Assembly: GCF_963576545.1 (NCBI RefSeq) | Contig: NC_083647.1 | Location: 2,281,007 to 2,345,006 of the forward strand | Direction: 5' to 3' | DNA: 64,000 bases | Source of the DNA: Limanda limanda | Lineage: Eukaryota; Chordata; Actinopteri; Pleuronectiformes; Pleuronectidae | Shown here: in pieces, positions 23,504 to 34,915 of the stretch | Layout: each line of letters begins with the position of its first letter | Numbering within the stretch: position 1 is the first letter of the stretch | Notes under the pieces: generated by a model | Told to the model about the DNA's origin: nothing | The model's database searches: none | The model's input: only the letters and a program-made list of their open reading frames with translations | Translations under genes and position numbers: made by a program

Positions 23504-23863
23504 TCAGCTGGGCCTTGTAGGCCTCAAGTATTTACAACCTATTGTTTGATGGTCACTCAGGACCTCACCCCCAACACTATGTAATGTGTGAACATCATAG
23601 CCCCCCAGATATTCTTGTCTCATCTTGTCCACTAACCATTTAATCTCTTCCATGAAGATCCAGTCCTTGATGTAATCCCTCCTCCACATGAACCCATCTG
23701 TTACACTGACTGAACACCCCACCACTGTCACTCTGCCGTCATACATATACAACACTTTCACATACCTCTTTGAAGATCCTATAAGGAAATGAAGCAACCA
23801 AGATAAGTTATGACACTTTCCATTATAGGCCATGCCCACCACTGGGATACATTTAAATGCCTA
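23504..23863 (-). CDS. unassigned exon-like ORF
   Basis: A 112-codon frame, extendable upstream to a TTTACATAG acceptor-like site (exon start about 23863). It is rich in Trp, Tyr and Cys: WLLHFLIG..YVKVLYMYDG, FMWRRDYIKDWIFMEEIKWL, YDVHTLHSVGGEVL. The composition is more protein-like than most chance frames in this AT-rich window. It ends at a TGA (23506-23504), or earlier at a possible CAATAG|GTTG donor. I do not recognise the family; an exon of an undescribed mobile element or a decayed gene are both possible. Confidence 0.25.
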
Positions 23864-24562
23864 TGTAAATGAACGTTTAGGATATAGTAACTTTGAATAA
23901 CAAACTTAGTAGACCGGTTCATGATAGAGAATTTAGAAGTGTAACCTCATCTCATCAAAAAATGCCCTGCTGGGAGAAGGGGATAAGGCTGACCTAAATC
24001 CAAATCTCTCTCTCACACAGACAGATGTCTTATATGAAGGTGAAGGCTTCACGCCTCCTCTGAATCAGTAACGGCTACATTGTGACAAAAATGACCCTTT
24101 GAGCAGTTTTGAATGTCTTTGTCATCATGTCCATGCATCTCCAAACTACAGGGGGTCAGCAGTCTTTCCAAACTTCTCTGTTTTATTGGCTTTAGTGTCG
24201 TGTGCAGAGTTGATTTATTTGTAGTAGAATGAATTTAGCCTTACAATAGACTGCTGTAAGTCCCAGTGAGCAGTCCACAGCAAGGGAGACTGAGGGTCCA
24301 CAAAGCTCTTCTGTGTGGTAGTGTAGTCCTCAGAAAATAATATTGGGTCTGTTTAAGACACACAATTTAAATTGAGACAGTTGTATATAGTGTGCATTAT
24401 TGCATATAGTGAGTATTCCAGGCAATATTGCTACTGTACCGAGTCTATGTTCTCAGTCCACTTTCTGACCTTCCTTTACTGTGTGCATAATATTGTGGGT
24501 TAATGTGGGTGTTTTAAATTTCATACATATAATAGTTTAATTGCTCCCCTCTTTGCTTCCTA

Positions 24563-24585
24563 CACAGTAAAAAACCGAGTGTCAA
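24563..24585 (+). repeat. left TIR of element 2
   Basis: 23 nt, perfectly complementary to 32089-32111, preceded by TA. Confidence 0.9.
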
Positions 24586-24886
24586 TTCAACTCTTAGAGA
24601 GTTGAAATTAACTCCGTTTCAGATAACATTTGGTCCCACTCAAAAGACACTGGCCAGAGAGTTAAAGTGACTCTATGGCCAGTGTCAACTTTTCAGAGTA
24701 AATTTTACTCAATTTAGTGTCAAAATTAACAATGAAATGTGTAAAAATATGTAACACTGAGGTTTATTCACACTGTTCAGAGTAATACGATTACACTTTA
24801 TAGAGCCACTTTTACTCATAATAGAGTTTTAAAATGACACTCTAATGTGTAAAAATATTAAATTTTTATTTCCATACAGTGTTATT

Positions 24887-24888
24887 TT

Positions 24889-24930
<42 letters not shown>
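24887..24930. repeat. (TA)n(TG)n microsatellite
   Basis: Alternating TATATA followed by GTGTGT, inside the left end of element 2. Confidence 0.9.
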
Positions 24931-24995
24931 ATCTAACCTATCAAATGGAAAAAACACATTTAGACAAGATGACAGTATACAGTGTGCTTTATTGC

Positions 24996-27430
24996 TTAAC
25001 AGATAAAGCAATATGGAACAACAAAGAGAGCTGTGTCATTCCCTCCATATGACATTTGCATGTCAAAAGGCCTTGGATAATGCAGGCTGTCAGCATGAAA
25101 GACCACAAAATTGTTTTTTGTCCTGGTCACCTCATATGCATGGTTATGTTCTTTAAAAGTGACTGTAAAGATAGGCAAAGTGAGCAGCAACAATTTGTCA
25201 TGCATTAGCAGCACTGACTCAATCTGGTAAAAGACAGGCATTTCAGATTCAACTTTGCCACAAATAACCAGATGTGGGCGGTAAACAAAACCATTGTGTT
25301 TAGCCCAATTCACTTTCATAACTTGAACACTGGAAGGCACTTGCACTGTCTTGACAATTTCAGAACCTCCTTTTACCATTTCCAAAGACACCATTTTCCC
25401 AGGACCAATGTCTAACCGACTAAAAGTTGTGTAAGATCGCCAAAGATATGCCATATGATGCTGGGGGTTTTTGGCCAGCGTTTTGGTGATATTTTTGAAT
25501 GACTTGAGCTGTTTCTTGAAAAAATTGTGCTTGCCTTCATACCGCATGCACCAACTATGAAGTACAGGTCCTATTTTCTGGATAATGCGAGGATAATGGA
25601 TAAGAAAATGGTGCTTTGGTAAAAGGTTTTTCTGGGGATACAACAAACTTGAACAGTTTGTGGTGTTCCACAATCAAATGTTTTAAATATACACACAGAC
25701 CTTGAGATAAAATGGGAGAAAATACAATGTTCATTATTTGTAGTAATAAAAGAAGAAGGCCCCAATGTTGGTCAGTAGAGGTTACCAAATCTCCAAAGAG
25801 GAGTGGTGCATTCCTCAACAAGCACCATGACTGAATTGCATTCAGTCCCAGATCATTAGACTCCCCACCTAAATTCACAGATACAGGCCTATTGTTTCTT
25901 TCCATGAATCCATAATCAAAACTTTGTATTCTCGAATTCAGCTCCCCCTGTGTTACATGTTGTTCTTTAAAATACAAAAACAAGAGCTTCAATTCGTACT
26001 GGGCCACCCCTTCCAAAATGTCATGCATCACATCAACTGAGAAGTTCTCAGTTGTGTGAAAATATGACAATGAATTCAATGAACATGACCTTTTCACACC
26101 AAAAACATAAGGAAGAGATTGATTATCAGCCATTTCTTGACAGTGAGCAGTGTAGGTGTCTTTTGTGCGCAACACTATTTTGGAAGAATCTTCAGAGAAT
26201 TCTGTTTGAAAGTTCTCTTTTTCAGTTAAACAAAATCTGCAACAGTACCTTGCACTGAAGGACTCAACCAGACCAAACAAGCTATGTAAGCCTAAATTAT
26301 CACCAGTAACCTGTACCACACTGCCACGAACACGACCACCATATAGTGGAATCTCAATACCGTCATTCTCTAAAACTTTAATATCTCGAACAACAGGAGC
26401 CAGACTTTCACTAAAACTGTACCGTTTAAGATCTTGTGCATGAAATAAGGCACACAGGTGTATGTTGGCCAAGAGAGAATTCCATTTTGGAGAGAAGTTC
26501 CTTAAGGTAAAATATATTGCACCCAATTTATGAATACCTCGCTTGGAACCGAGAGGATTTGCTACCTCAAAGTCATCATAGAACATTTGGATCTGCACAG
26601 TGTGCTTTTCAGTTGAAAACAGAGGGTGAGTCTTAAAAAAAGATCCATCATGAATATCTCTGAGTCTTGAGTCATCAGTGTCTGAGCTTTTCAACATTTC
26701 TGCAACATACTGACTTTTAAATATTGACTCCAATGTTGATAAAATGGGAACATACATGAATTTATCTTGAATGACTGTCTGATCATATGTTCCAGTCTTT
26801 TTATTTCTCCTTGTGTCAAATCTTGAGCCAATTACACATTCAATGGGTTCCACTGTTTCCCACTTGCCTGATAAAAATTTTGATCGTTTGTATTCTGAAT
26901 TAAGAACTGTGAAAGGATTCTCTAACTCCTCAAAACATGCTTCAACTTTCTTGCACATTTCAGTTTCTCTTTCATCACCAAATACATGCTTAATGACAGT
27001 TTCTTTGGCATGCTGCTGGATATCTTGAACAATCTCTTCCATGGACGTCACAACAGAGTTCACTACACTTTGGCTTACACCTGCTGCCTTTAAATCAGAA
27101 ATTACTGCTGCACAACTATTTACAAGGTGGGCTGAAGTTAAGGTGGACTGTCCCTCCAAATGTTCAGACGACACATCTGGCGTTACACTCAACACTTTGG
27201 TGTGGTTAAAAATCACTTTCTTCTACAGAATCAAATGAACCACTTACATGGCACTTGTTCAGATGCTTTCTAAAGCCTGAAAAGCTACCAAAAGAACATG
27301 AACATCCAACTTGGCCACATTTAAGATGAAGAGTCCGGCCAGTACAGAGACCATGAATTACCTTAAGGTGCTTTATAAGGCTGTTTGGCCTCCCATGGTC
27401 ACTTTTGAAAAAAACACTTCATTATTTGAC
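24996..27430 (-). pseudogene. CACTA-class transposase with N-terminal zinc finger, frameshifted
   Basis: On the minus strand a Cys/His finger segment (27430-27248: NSLIKHLKVIHG..LKCGQVGCSCSFGSFSGF..HLNKCH) leads into a 553-codon frame (27216-25555), then a second frame (25673-24996). The main frame has candidate acidic catalytic positions: YDDFEVANPLG (residues 213-223), VTGDNLGLHSLFG (303-315) and DVMHDILEGV (395-404). A Cys-rich CCRFC follows the second. The C-terminal frame ends in the module also found at 3250-3469. At least two indels break it: an A5 run at 27208-27212 between finger and core, and another at about 25617-25640 between the two frames. The assignment rests on domain resemblance and element structure. 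Confidence 0.75.
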
Positions 27431-27431
27431 A

Positions 27432-30400
27432 CTAACGCACCATTCTTGCCCGCAGCTCTGCAACTCTGGGAGTTTCCTTTGTTTCCCCAACATCAATGTT
27501 GTAAATGGTTGTTTGGAGAAAAGTGAAAAAGTTGGCCAAGGAAGAGCTGTAAGAGGTACCAAAGACGTAATGGGCCTTAAAGAGCTCGTCTAGGGCTCCC
27601 ACTGAACCTGTTGCCTTACATGGAAGCGCATACTTGTCAATCACAATAAAGAAGGTGTGAATGCTGCTTCTTGCAGGACCCTGAGCGAGGAGGTAGGGCT
27701 GGCTGCTTTGGCTGATGTTATCCAGGTGCTGCTGTACACTGGTTCCAGCCTACAACCAAACAAACATTGAACAGCAATACTTAGTGACCAACCACTCACA
27801 ACAGATCACTGTGCATGAAACTGAGGTGATGAAAACTATATTTTAACAACTGTTCAGCATACTTTTATGAATCTGATGAGGTGTTCCACAGCCTGACATG
27901 CCGACACCTTCCCCGGCCTCTTCCTTCCCTGTGCAGATGGTGGTAGGAGATGGAGGAGCAGCAATATAGCAGACATGTCACTGTCCCAGCCTACAGACCA
28001 ACAGACATTAGCATTAAGATAAGACAAGATAAGATTTACTTGTCAGATACATCTTTATACATAGCACAATGCACAGTGAAATGTCTTATTGTGCCTATTT
28101 CCAGAAATAATCAAACAAAAAGACACAGTGTAATATATAAGAATGTAAGATATGTAAAATATGAAATATTTACGCCACATGTACATTTAATTGGCATAAT
28201 TACAAAAAAATAGCAATTAAAACCAGTCCCAGTCATACCGTTCTCAATTTCAGCAGTTGACTCAGCATTGCGCGTTAAATCCAAGCCCTCTCTGGTCGGT
28301 ACCAGTCCATGGCTTTCTGTTTTCACTTTTGTTTTCAGATTAGTGGCCCACTTTTCCAGGAATGTGTTGGCTGTGGCCTCCCCAAACAGCAGTCTGAAAT
28401 CTTGTTCTATCTGTAATGCAAAAATACAGTGCAAAGAAAGGAGTGATGAGACACACTGCATGTGTGATGCCCACATTTCTGGACTGTTTTTGGGGAAACT
28501 TAATTTTGCCGCTTTCTCATTTTGAACAACTGGAGATGTCTTACCAGTCCAGGTGTGTCTAGAAATCTCGGGAAGACTGAGAACACATTCCCTGCTCTCT
28601 TCTCATTGCTGACCATTGACTGACGATAAATGAAGGTAGCTTTCATCTTGTCACGGATGGTGTCTTCATCAGCAGAGTGTCTCAAAACGGCAATAGCTGC
28701 TTCCACATCCTCATCAGATAACACTTTGTCAGCAGTGAAGGGTCTGGGTTTTACAGCTTACAGCTTACGGCTTGGCCCACCAACTTCAAAGACAAAACAC
28801 AAGTTCATTGACTCCTGCCTACACAATTCAGCAATATCATATGTAACTAGGGCTGTCACAATTATGAATTTTTAGTTGACGAATAACTGCCATACAATAA
28901 ATTGTGTTTAACTGTTTTAATCTTTTTCTGCTTGTCAGTCTTTTGCAGCATTTCTTTAAATACTGGATTTTTCAACCGTATTTAACAGCTGTATTTCTTT
29001 AGCTACACCACGTTAAACTGTCTGTTAACGTGCACCATCTATATTTAGACACTCATCTGACTGAATGACATGATGTCATTTAAAGAGGGCCAATCAAACC
29101 TTAGATGGTGGGAAACAACATGGAAATAGTGATGAAGGGATGAAAATCTGACATTTCTTTTAGTTTCATCCTGCGTTTTTTGTAACGATGAATGAAACAA
29201 TTATGACAACTATGCATAATAATTGCGATCATTCAAGTTATTGATAACTGTGACAAGCCTGTATTTAATTGAACTTACTTTTGGGAGATTTGCTCACAGA
29301 CACACCTCTTTCCTCTGCACTTTTTCGTTGGATGGTTTTCAACCGCCATGCAAGGTATCCGGACCCACTCTCTGGGTCGTAGTAATGTTCCTACATGTAA
29401 TTAAAATACACACAGACTGACTATACTGTCAACAAAGGGCAATTATGTGTTTAACGCAGTGAGGACCTTTTTACTTACATATCCATGCTGTGAATATGGG
29501 TCCTCCAGATATGGAAATAGAGCAACTATCCCCTGCGCATACAACACTTTGACACTTTTGGGGGGGGATGTCCTAACGTATGAATTCAATGATTACAGTC
29601 ACTCAACTGGGCACAATTAACAACAATACAAATACTAAAAACGTTTCTATAGCCTACATGTCTGATTCTTACCCATGTGTTTGTGTCATCTCAGCAGTGA
29701 GAATGTTAATCATCTGTCTTCTGGTGCCATCTTTCAGTGATTTTATTTTTGCATACTCTTGCATGATTTTTTCACCACCAGGCTTTGTTGTAAGGATTTT
29801 TTCAATCAACTTGAATGGAAACAAAATATGCAGTCAGAAATTTTGAAACCAAATGAATGTACAACTGGAAAATGATAACATAAAAACATTCCCCATCAAA
29901 TGGAACAATATCCAGATTAGACTTAACAATGCCCACTACTCACCGCTTTCGCCCCACAGTTAATGTGGCATGGCTTTTTAGGCTGACTTCCTTCGACAGC
30001 AGCTGCTTCTTCAGGAGGGTCACACATTGTGACGTTCAGAATGATAGTATCGTCAGATGCTGCTGAGCATGATGATGATGTTGATGATAGAGAGGCATCT
30101 GTGTATAAAGAATATGAACAAAACAGACGTATATTAAATGGAGCTGTTATTACTCATGTCCAAAACCTAAAGTTTAATATGAACACATATGTGATTACCT
30201 AGTTCTTCTTTGCTCAACATGACTTTGAAGGTTCCAGGTGACTCATTCACTATTTCTTCAAAGACTTCTCCATCAACTTCTATGTCGGATTGGTCAAACA
30301 CCTTCAAGTCTGGTTGCATGCCTTCTGGTATGTTAAATTTTAGGCACACTGAAGTAAATGAAAAGAAAAAGGATATGATATCAATTGTAACAAACTGGAA

Positions 30401-30719
30401 AGACAATTTCCTTATTATGAGAATCAAAACATCAACTAAGTAGAGTGAGTGTCATGTCCTCACAAAATGCTGTTGAGATGAAACTTAAGTCAATAGGTCA
30501 TACCCATCCATTTTAAGGCACAGCAGAAACAATTAGCAACTCAAATAGTTTAGAAAGAATGTTTTTAAGATGAATTAGGTGTATTAACCAAGAAAAAAGT
30601 TGTGATTTTATTTTATCCTGATGTACTCACTAACCTTCTTTCATGAAAGAGTCGAATGTTAGGTCAGACAGCCTAACATACTTCTGCTCCCCATCAAACA
30701 ATACACGCAGCAGCATATC
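27432..30719 (-). pseudogene. SAMD3-like accessory gene of element 2, about ten exons
   Basis: Minus-strand exons, approximate: 30719-30635 (MLLRVLFDGEQKYVRLSDL), 30348-30199, 30099-29944, 29812-29690 (GGEKIMQEYAKIKSLKDGT), 29570-29480 (LYAQGIVALFPYLEDPYS), 29390-29280 (YYDPESGSGYLAWRLKTIQ), 28790-28546, 28413-28245, 27989-27865 (GWDSDMSAILLLLHLLPP) and about 27750-27432 (IDKYALPCKATGSVGALDEL). Most have matching AG/GT sites. The product starts with a PB1/ubiquitin-like module and follows the fish SAMD3-like family throughout. An in-frame TAA (28760-28758) lies in a tandem AGCTTAC duplication. The stop at 27434-27432 directly abuts the zinc-finger segment of the transposase gene. Confidence 0.7.
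28015..28110. repeat. LINE/SINE tail-like repeat in the accessory gene intron
   Basis: AAGATAAGACAAGATAAGAT followed by TTACTTGTCAGATAC and CACAGTGAAATGTC. It is similar in style to the tail at 318-372. Confidence 0.4.
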
Positions 30720-31372
30720 CTATTAAAATAAACAAAGGGAAAAAATGACTACCGAGAAAAAGCTGTTAAACAGTTACCTTTAATGATTAAATTAAAATTA
30801 ATGTATAGGACTATATTGTTCCATAACCTTAACCTACTTACCAGCTATTGGTCCACTTTGATTGCAATAACTGTGAACAACAAGACAAAGATAATATAGT
30901 TAAATTGAGATTAACAAATCCATAATGCTATCAGTTAACTAAATTGGTTTCTCACATAATTTTGAGAGAATATAGTTGGGGATCCTAAGTCAAATGGATC
31001 ATTCTGGTGCACTCTGACAGCAAAATTGAATAGTCTATGACAGACAAAATAGTTAATTTTAAGTCCATTGGGTAGTAGAACAGAAGGATGTAAAATGTTT
31101 CTAGCTTAGTGTGAGTATAAGAGGACCTCTTAATCATATTTAACTGGGAAATGAAATGCTCAAAATTGTCCAGTTCCTCTCATGAGATTAAAAATAAATT
31201 AATTTAAACTCATTCCGAATAGTTTCTGAACTGTCCGTGCTCTGTGGACGGAGCCTTGGCCGGGCATGTCCCTCTCTTCCTCCGGGCTCTTCCCCTGCTC
31301 CCCTCCCCCCCTCAGAGAGCCCGGTGGTCTCCTCAGCGCGCAGCCTTCCTCATGTGTCCCACACGTGTGCAA

Positions 31373-31748
31373 GGCGTAGTATGCTTCAAGCTAATTAGCG
31401 ATTAGCATGCTAATAAACCATGGGTAAAACGCTACATAACACAAGCACCGTGCATTAATACATAGTTAACATGTTTGCTACATACTGAAGGTGCATCTTA
31501 TGAGCACATGTCGAACTTATTAACTGTTAGTTAGCAGTAGGCTGTTGCTCTGCGTGGTAGTATTCTTCAAGCTAATTCGCGATTAGCATGCTACTAAACA
31601 GTGAGGTAAAACCATGGGTCAAACGCTACATAACACAAGCACCGTGCATTAATACATAGTTAACATGTTAGCTACATACTGAAGGTGCATCTTATGAGCA
31701 CATGTCGAACTTATTTACTGTTAGTTAGCAGTAGGCTGTTGCATACTC
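31373..31748. repeat. tandem duplication of about 182-194 bp
   Basis: Two consecutive copies share GTAGTAT.CTTCAAGCTAATT, the central GCTACATAACACAAGCACCG and the end ACTGTTAGTTAGCAGTAGGC. The copies differ by small indels. The duplication lies just upstream of the accessory gene inside element 2, next to a CpG-rich stretch (31230-31370), so it may be promoter sequence. Confidence 0.85.
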
Positions 31749-32088
31749 AACCGTGTCATCTAATAGAGGGCTATATGTTCACAACACGTCCTCAATCAAC
31801 ATCTATGAAATTATAAAACCGTGTTTAGTTGAAAAACAATACTTAAACGATGTTGCGAACACGGGATTGTTAACGTTACTTACCTGACTGCCTCACCTCT
31901 TCAGACTGACTCCACTCCAGCAGGGACGTCATGTAGACTGGCGCGTAATCATCACTCTGTAGAGTTAAATTTTTCACTGCATATCTCCAGAATTTTACAC
32001 TGACTTTTAACTCTACACTTAGAGTGGATTTACTCTGCATATAGTTGTAAATACTCCATCTAGGTTAAAAAAGGTTGACTCTGACATT

Positions 32089-32111
32089 TTGACACTCGGT
32101 TTTTTACTGTG
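32089..32111 (-). repeat. right TIR of element 2
   Basis: Perfect complement of 24563-24585, followed by TA. Confidence 0.9.
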
Positions 32112-34789
32112 TACATTTAATCATCTATTGTATATTACTGATTATTTATAAAAGGGAATATCTGTGTGTTCTTGCTGCTGCTTTATTGCTAGGCCATTTC
32201 TGTAATGAGTCCCCTCAGAAACCGTCCTGCACTAAGTAGTTCTGCCAACACTTACAGGCAATCCATAAAAGGAGCACAGTAAACTGTATTATTTACTAGT
32301 TTGCTCTGATAGTAATTCAGAGTGAACATTTGGGGCCTGTTTGCTCTAAATCTTTGATCACGCAGTGTTTACTAGCTAGCATGCTGTTTTATCTCACTGT
32401 TGGCCAGGTAGATACATCTGATTGGTTACAGATGTGCCACAGTCTTTCTTGGCCTGCTGTTAGATACAATATTGGTGTTAAACATCCTTTACTCTCAACA
32501 TATGGAACTTGTTCAATTAATAACGGCTCTTTCAGGGTTATTTCTGTGGCCTGAAATGTAAATACGGTTGCAAAATGTCGCTTTTGGGGCAACATACGTT
32601 TAGATTCTATGCACACTGATACAGGCTGAATGTAAACTGTCTGATGAGATGAGCTGATGAGTAAAAGTACAGAAACGTAGAAAAACATATGCATCGAGTT
32701 AGCATTTCAGTATTTCAGCAAATGAGCTAAAGCAAATCTACGCAAGGCTCTGCTTACATGGTATACTCCTATCAGTCTGCAAACTTCTGTCCAATCCAGT
32801 GCTAAAATGGAGTGTCCCGTTTCTGCTGACCTTGCTGAACAGTGATAGTTTTCATCATTTTATGGAAGAATGTTTTGCACCAAAATTACCACAACCTCTG
32901 TTTTGTCTAAGCATGATGATGATGTGAACAACTTGGTTAAATTACACTGTTGAGAGACTTGATCTTTATATGATGTGTTTTTTCCATTTTCATGTGAAAA
33001 CCAATTTACAGTATATAGTATATATTCTCTGTGAAACCTGTGCTGTTCCACACAGCTCTATCAGTTGTTCAAGCTTAGTCACCCTGTTACATACTCTTGG
33101 TTTAATTTATTTTTAAGGCATCATAATATTTTCAGATTGCACATTACATGTTCTAAATATGATGGTTAAAAGATTTGATCAATAGTAACTCTTCATAATC
33201 CGCTATGTTCACAGTTTTTCTGCATAACCGACAATGAGCACCGTAGTATAATTCAGGAGGATATTTTCTCTGTTTCAAGTGTAGAAGATTACCGGAATAA
33301 ACTGGTTACCAACCAGACCGCTGCACCTCTGGGATGTGTGCAGTGACATTTGTCAACGTGATCTGTCCTTGTGGTCATTGCTCTTCAGTAGTTGCATGTT
33401 TTCTTTAGTATCAAAGGTAATCAAGAGTCGTCTGTACATCGATGGTTATAGTGCAAACAGAAACTATTACTGACCAATGAAAACTGATTTTGTCAGGGTC
33501 AATGTTGAAGATCCATGTGATGTAAAAAAAACGACTTACTGTGAAGGCCTCAAATATGATGATGGAAAATTACGCACATGTTTAACCCTAGAGAAATAGG
33601 AAAATAACATTCAATAGCAGTGTCAGAATCCTTTAATATTTATATGTCTATATAAAGTGAACTAAGGCAGAACAGCATTAACAGAGTCGAGACAGGAGGT
33701 GTTGTATCAGTTAAAATAGAAGCAGTCCTTCATATTGATGAGATGGACAACTTGAAAATAAGTTAATGATATGTTCACTCCGCTTTGCATCTGCCAATTG
33801 GCTCGTTGCTCCCTCGTTTCCTCCAGACTCAATAGAAGCAGACTGCAAACTTTGTTGATTCTGAGAAAAAATATCTAACATAGCAGGAAGTCTGTGTTAC
33901 AAACGGGTAATGTAGACTCACGTGCATTTACTAGGCAGTCAAAGTCAAATCAAAAATACTTCTGAGATCTGTTTTTGAGGCTTCACAAATACAATGGACT
34001 AACAATCTATGAACCTTTGCAGACAAAATACCAGTTATGAGAATATTTCCTTCAGATGTATATACTGCTTTTGTCTTGACAATAAACAAGGAGTTATGTT
34101 TCGCAAAAAATATGCAAATAACATCATACTTTATGACTGCCACTATTGAGACTTCACATCATCCCAGGCTGCTTTCTTTTTTTCTTTTTTTTAAACATAT
34201 CTGCCAATTATTGTGTTCTAATATACAGTACAGACCATACGTTTCTTTGATATGTCATGCATAATGAGGTAAGAAGCAGGACAGGGCTTTGGGAGTCCAA
34301 TCGAATTGAAGTTATAGTAAATATGTCTATGAGTAAAAGGGTTACCAAACAAGTGAAAACAAGCTCTAAATCAAGTTCAACAGTTGGGCACTTTATCAGA
34401 AAAGCAAGTGTGTACAGTTGGCCATGTATGACAATTCTTGTAGATAAAAAAAAATTGCTATAAAAGAAAATTTAAAGAAGTCAAAAATGCTCTCCATGAT
34501 GTTGTTTGACATGTTTCCTCGTCAATGATTAAGAGAAAAACTGATAACCGGAACCTCAGAGGACTCACCTCGAGAAACAATCAATGGGTAAACCTCAAAA
34601 GCATAAGGGCCAGGCTGTAGTTCACAAAAACACACAAAAGGAAACAAAGGTTTGATGAAATAGAGTAAAGTGTGTATAAAATATGAGCAAACAGCTCAAA
34701 ACTTGAAGCCATCACTGACACTCGAAACACTTTATTTCACTGTTCACAGAAGCAACGGCATGAAGGTGGATGTATACTTTAGCGTTCTG

Positions 34790-34915
34790 TGTCCTCAGAT
34801 TCAGCCAAATGCAGGACAACGACCCAAAACATAAATACAACCCAAACAGCCAAAGAGCTTTCAGGGTGAAGAGGATGAATATCCTCGAATGGCCTGAGTC
34901 AGTCCTGTTTTTAAC
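34790..34915 (+). pseudogene. Tc1-like transposase relic
   Basis: The plus-strand frame reads QDNDPKHKYNPNSQRAF then VKRMNILEWPESVL. This matches the D-N-x-P-K-H and 'LEWP' landmarks around the second catalytic Asp of Tc1-type transposases. Only about 40 codons remain. Confidence 0.4.

Larger units (their letters stand above)
24563..32111 (-). mobile_element. CACTA/EnSpm-like DNA transposon, element 2 (7549 bp)
   Basis: Perfect 23-bp terminal inverted repeats (24563-24585 and 32089-32111, CACAGTAAAAAACCGAGTGT plus CAA) are flanked by TA on both sides (24561-24562 and 32112-32113). Many short subterminal motifs of the AACTCT/AGAGTT and AGTGTCAA type crowd both ends, as is usual in CACTA-class elements. 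It carries two genes on the minus strand: a multi-exon SAMD3-like accessory gene upstream and a zinc-finger/transposase gene downstream. Both have disabling mutations, so this copy is not autonomous now. Perfect TIRs suggest recent mobility. Confidence 0.85.

Noticed and set aside
24829..25011. Minus-strand frame with HTHTHIYIYIYI
   Set aside because: Translation of the (TA)n(TG)n microsatellite in the transposon end.
27240..27250. GTAAGT donor between the zinc finger and the transposase core of element 2
   Set aside because: The next acceptor would leave an intron of only about 25 nt. A one-base indel in the adjacent A5 run explains the break better.
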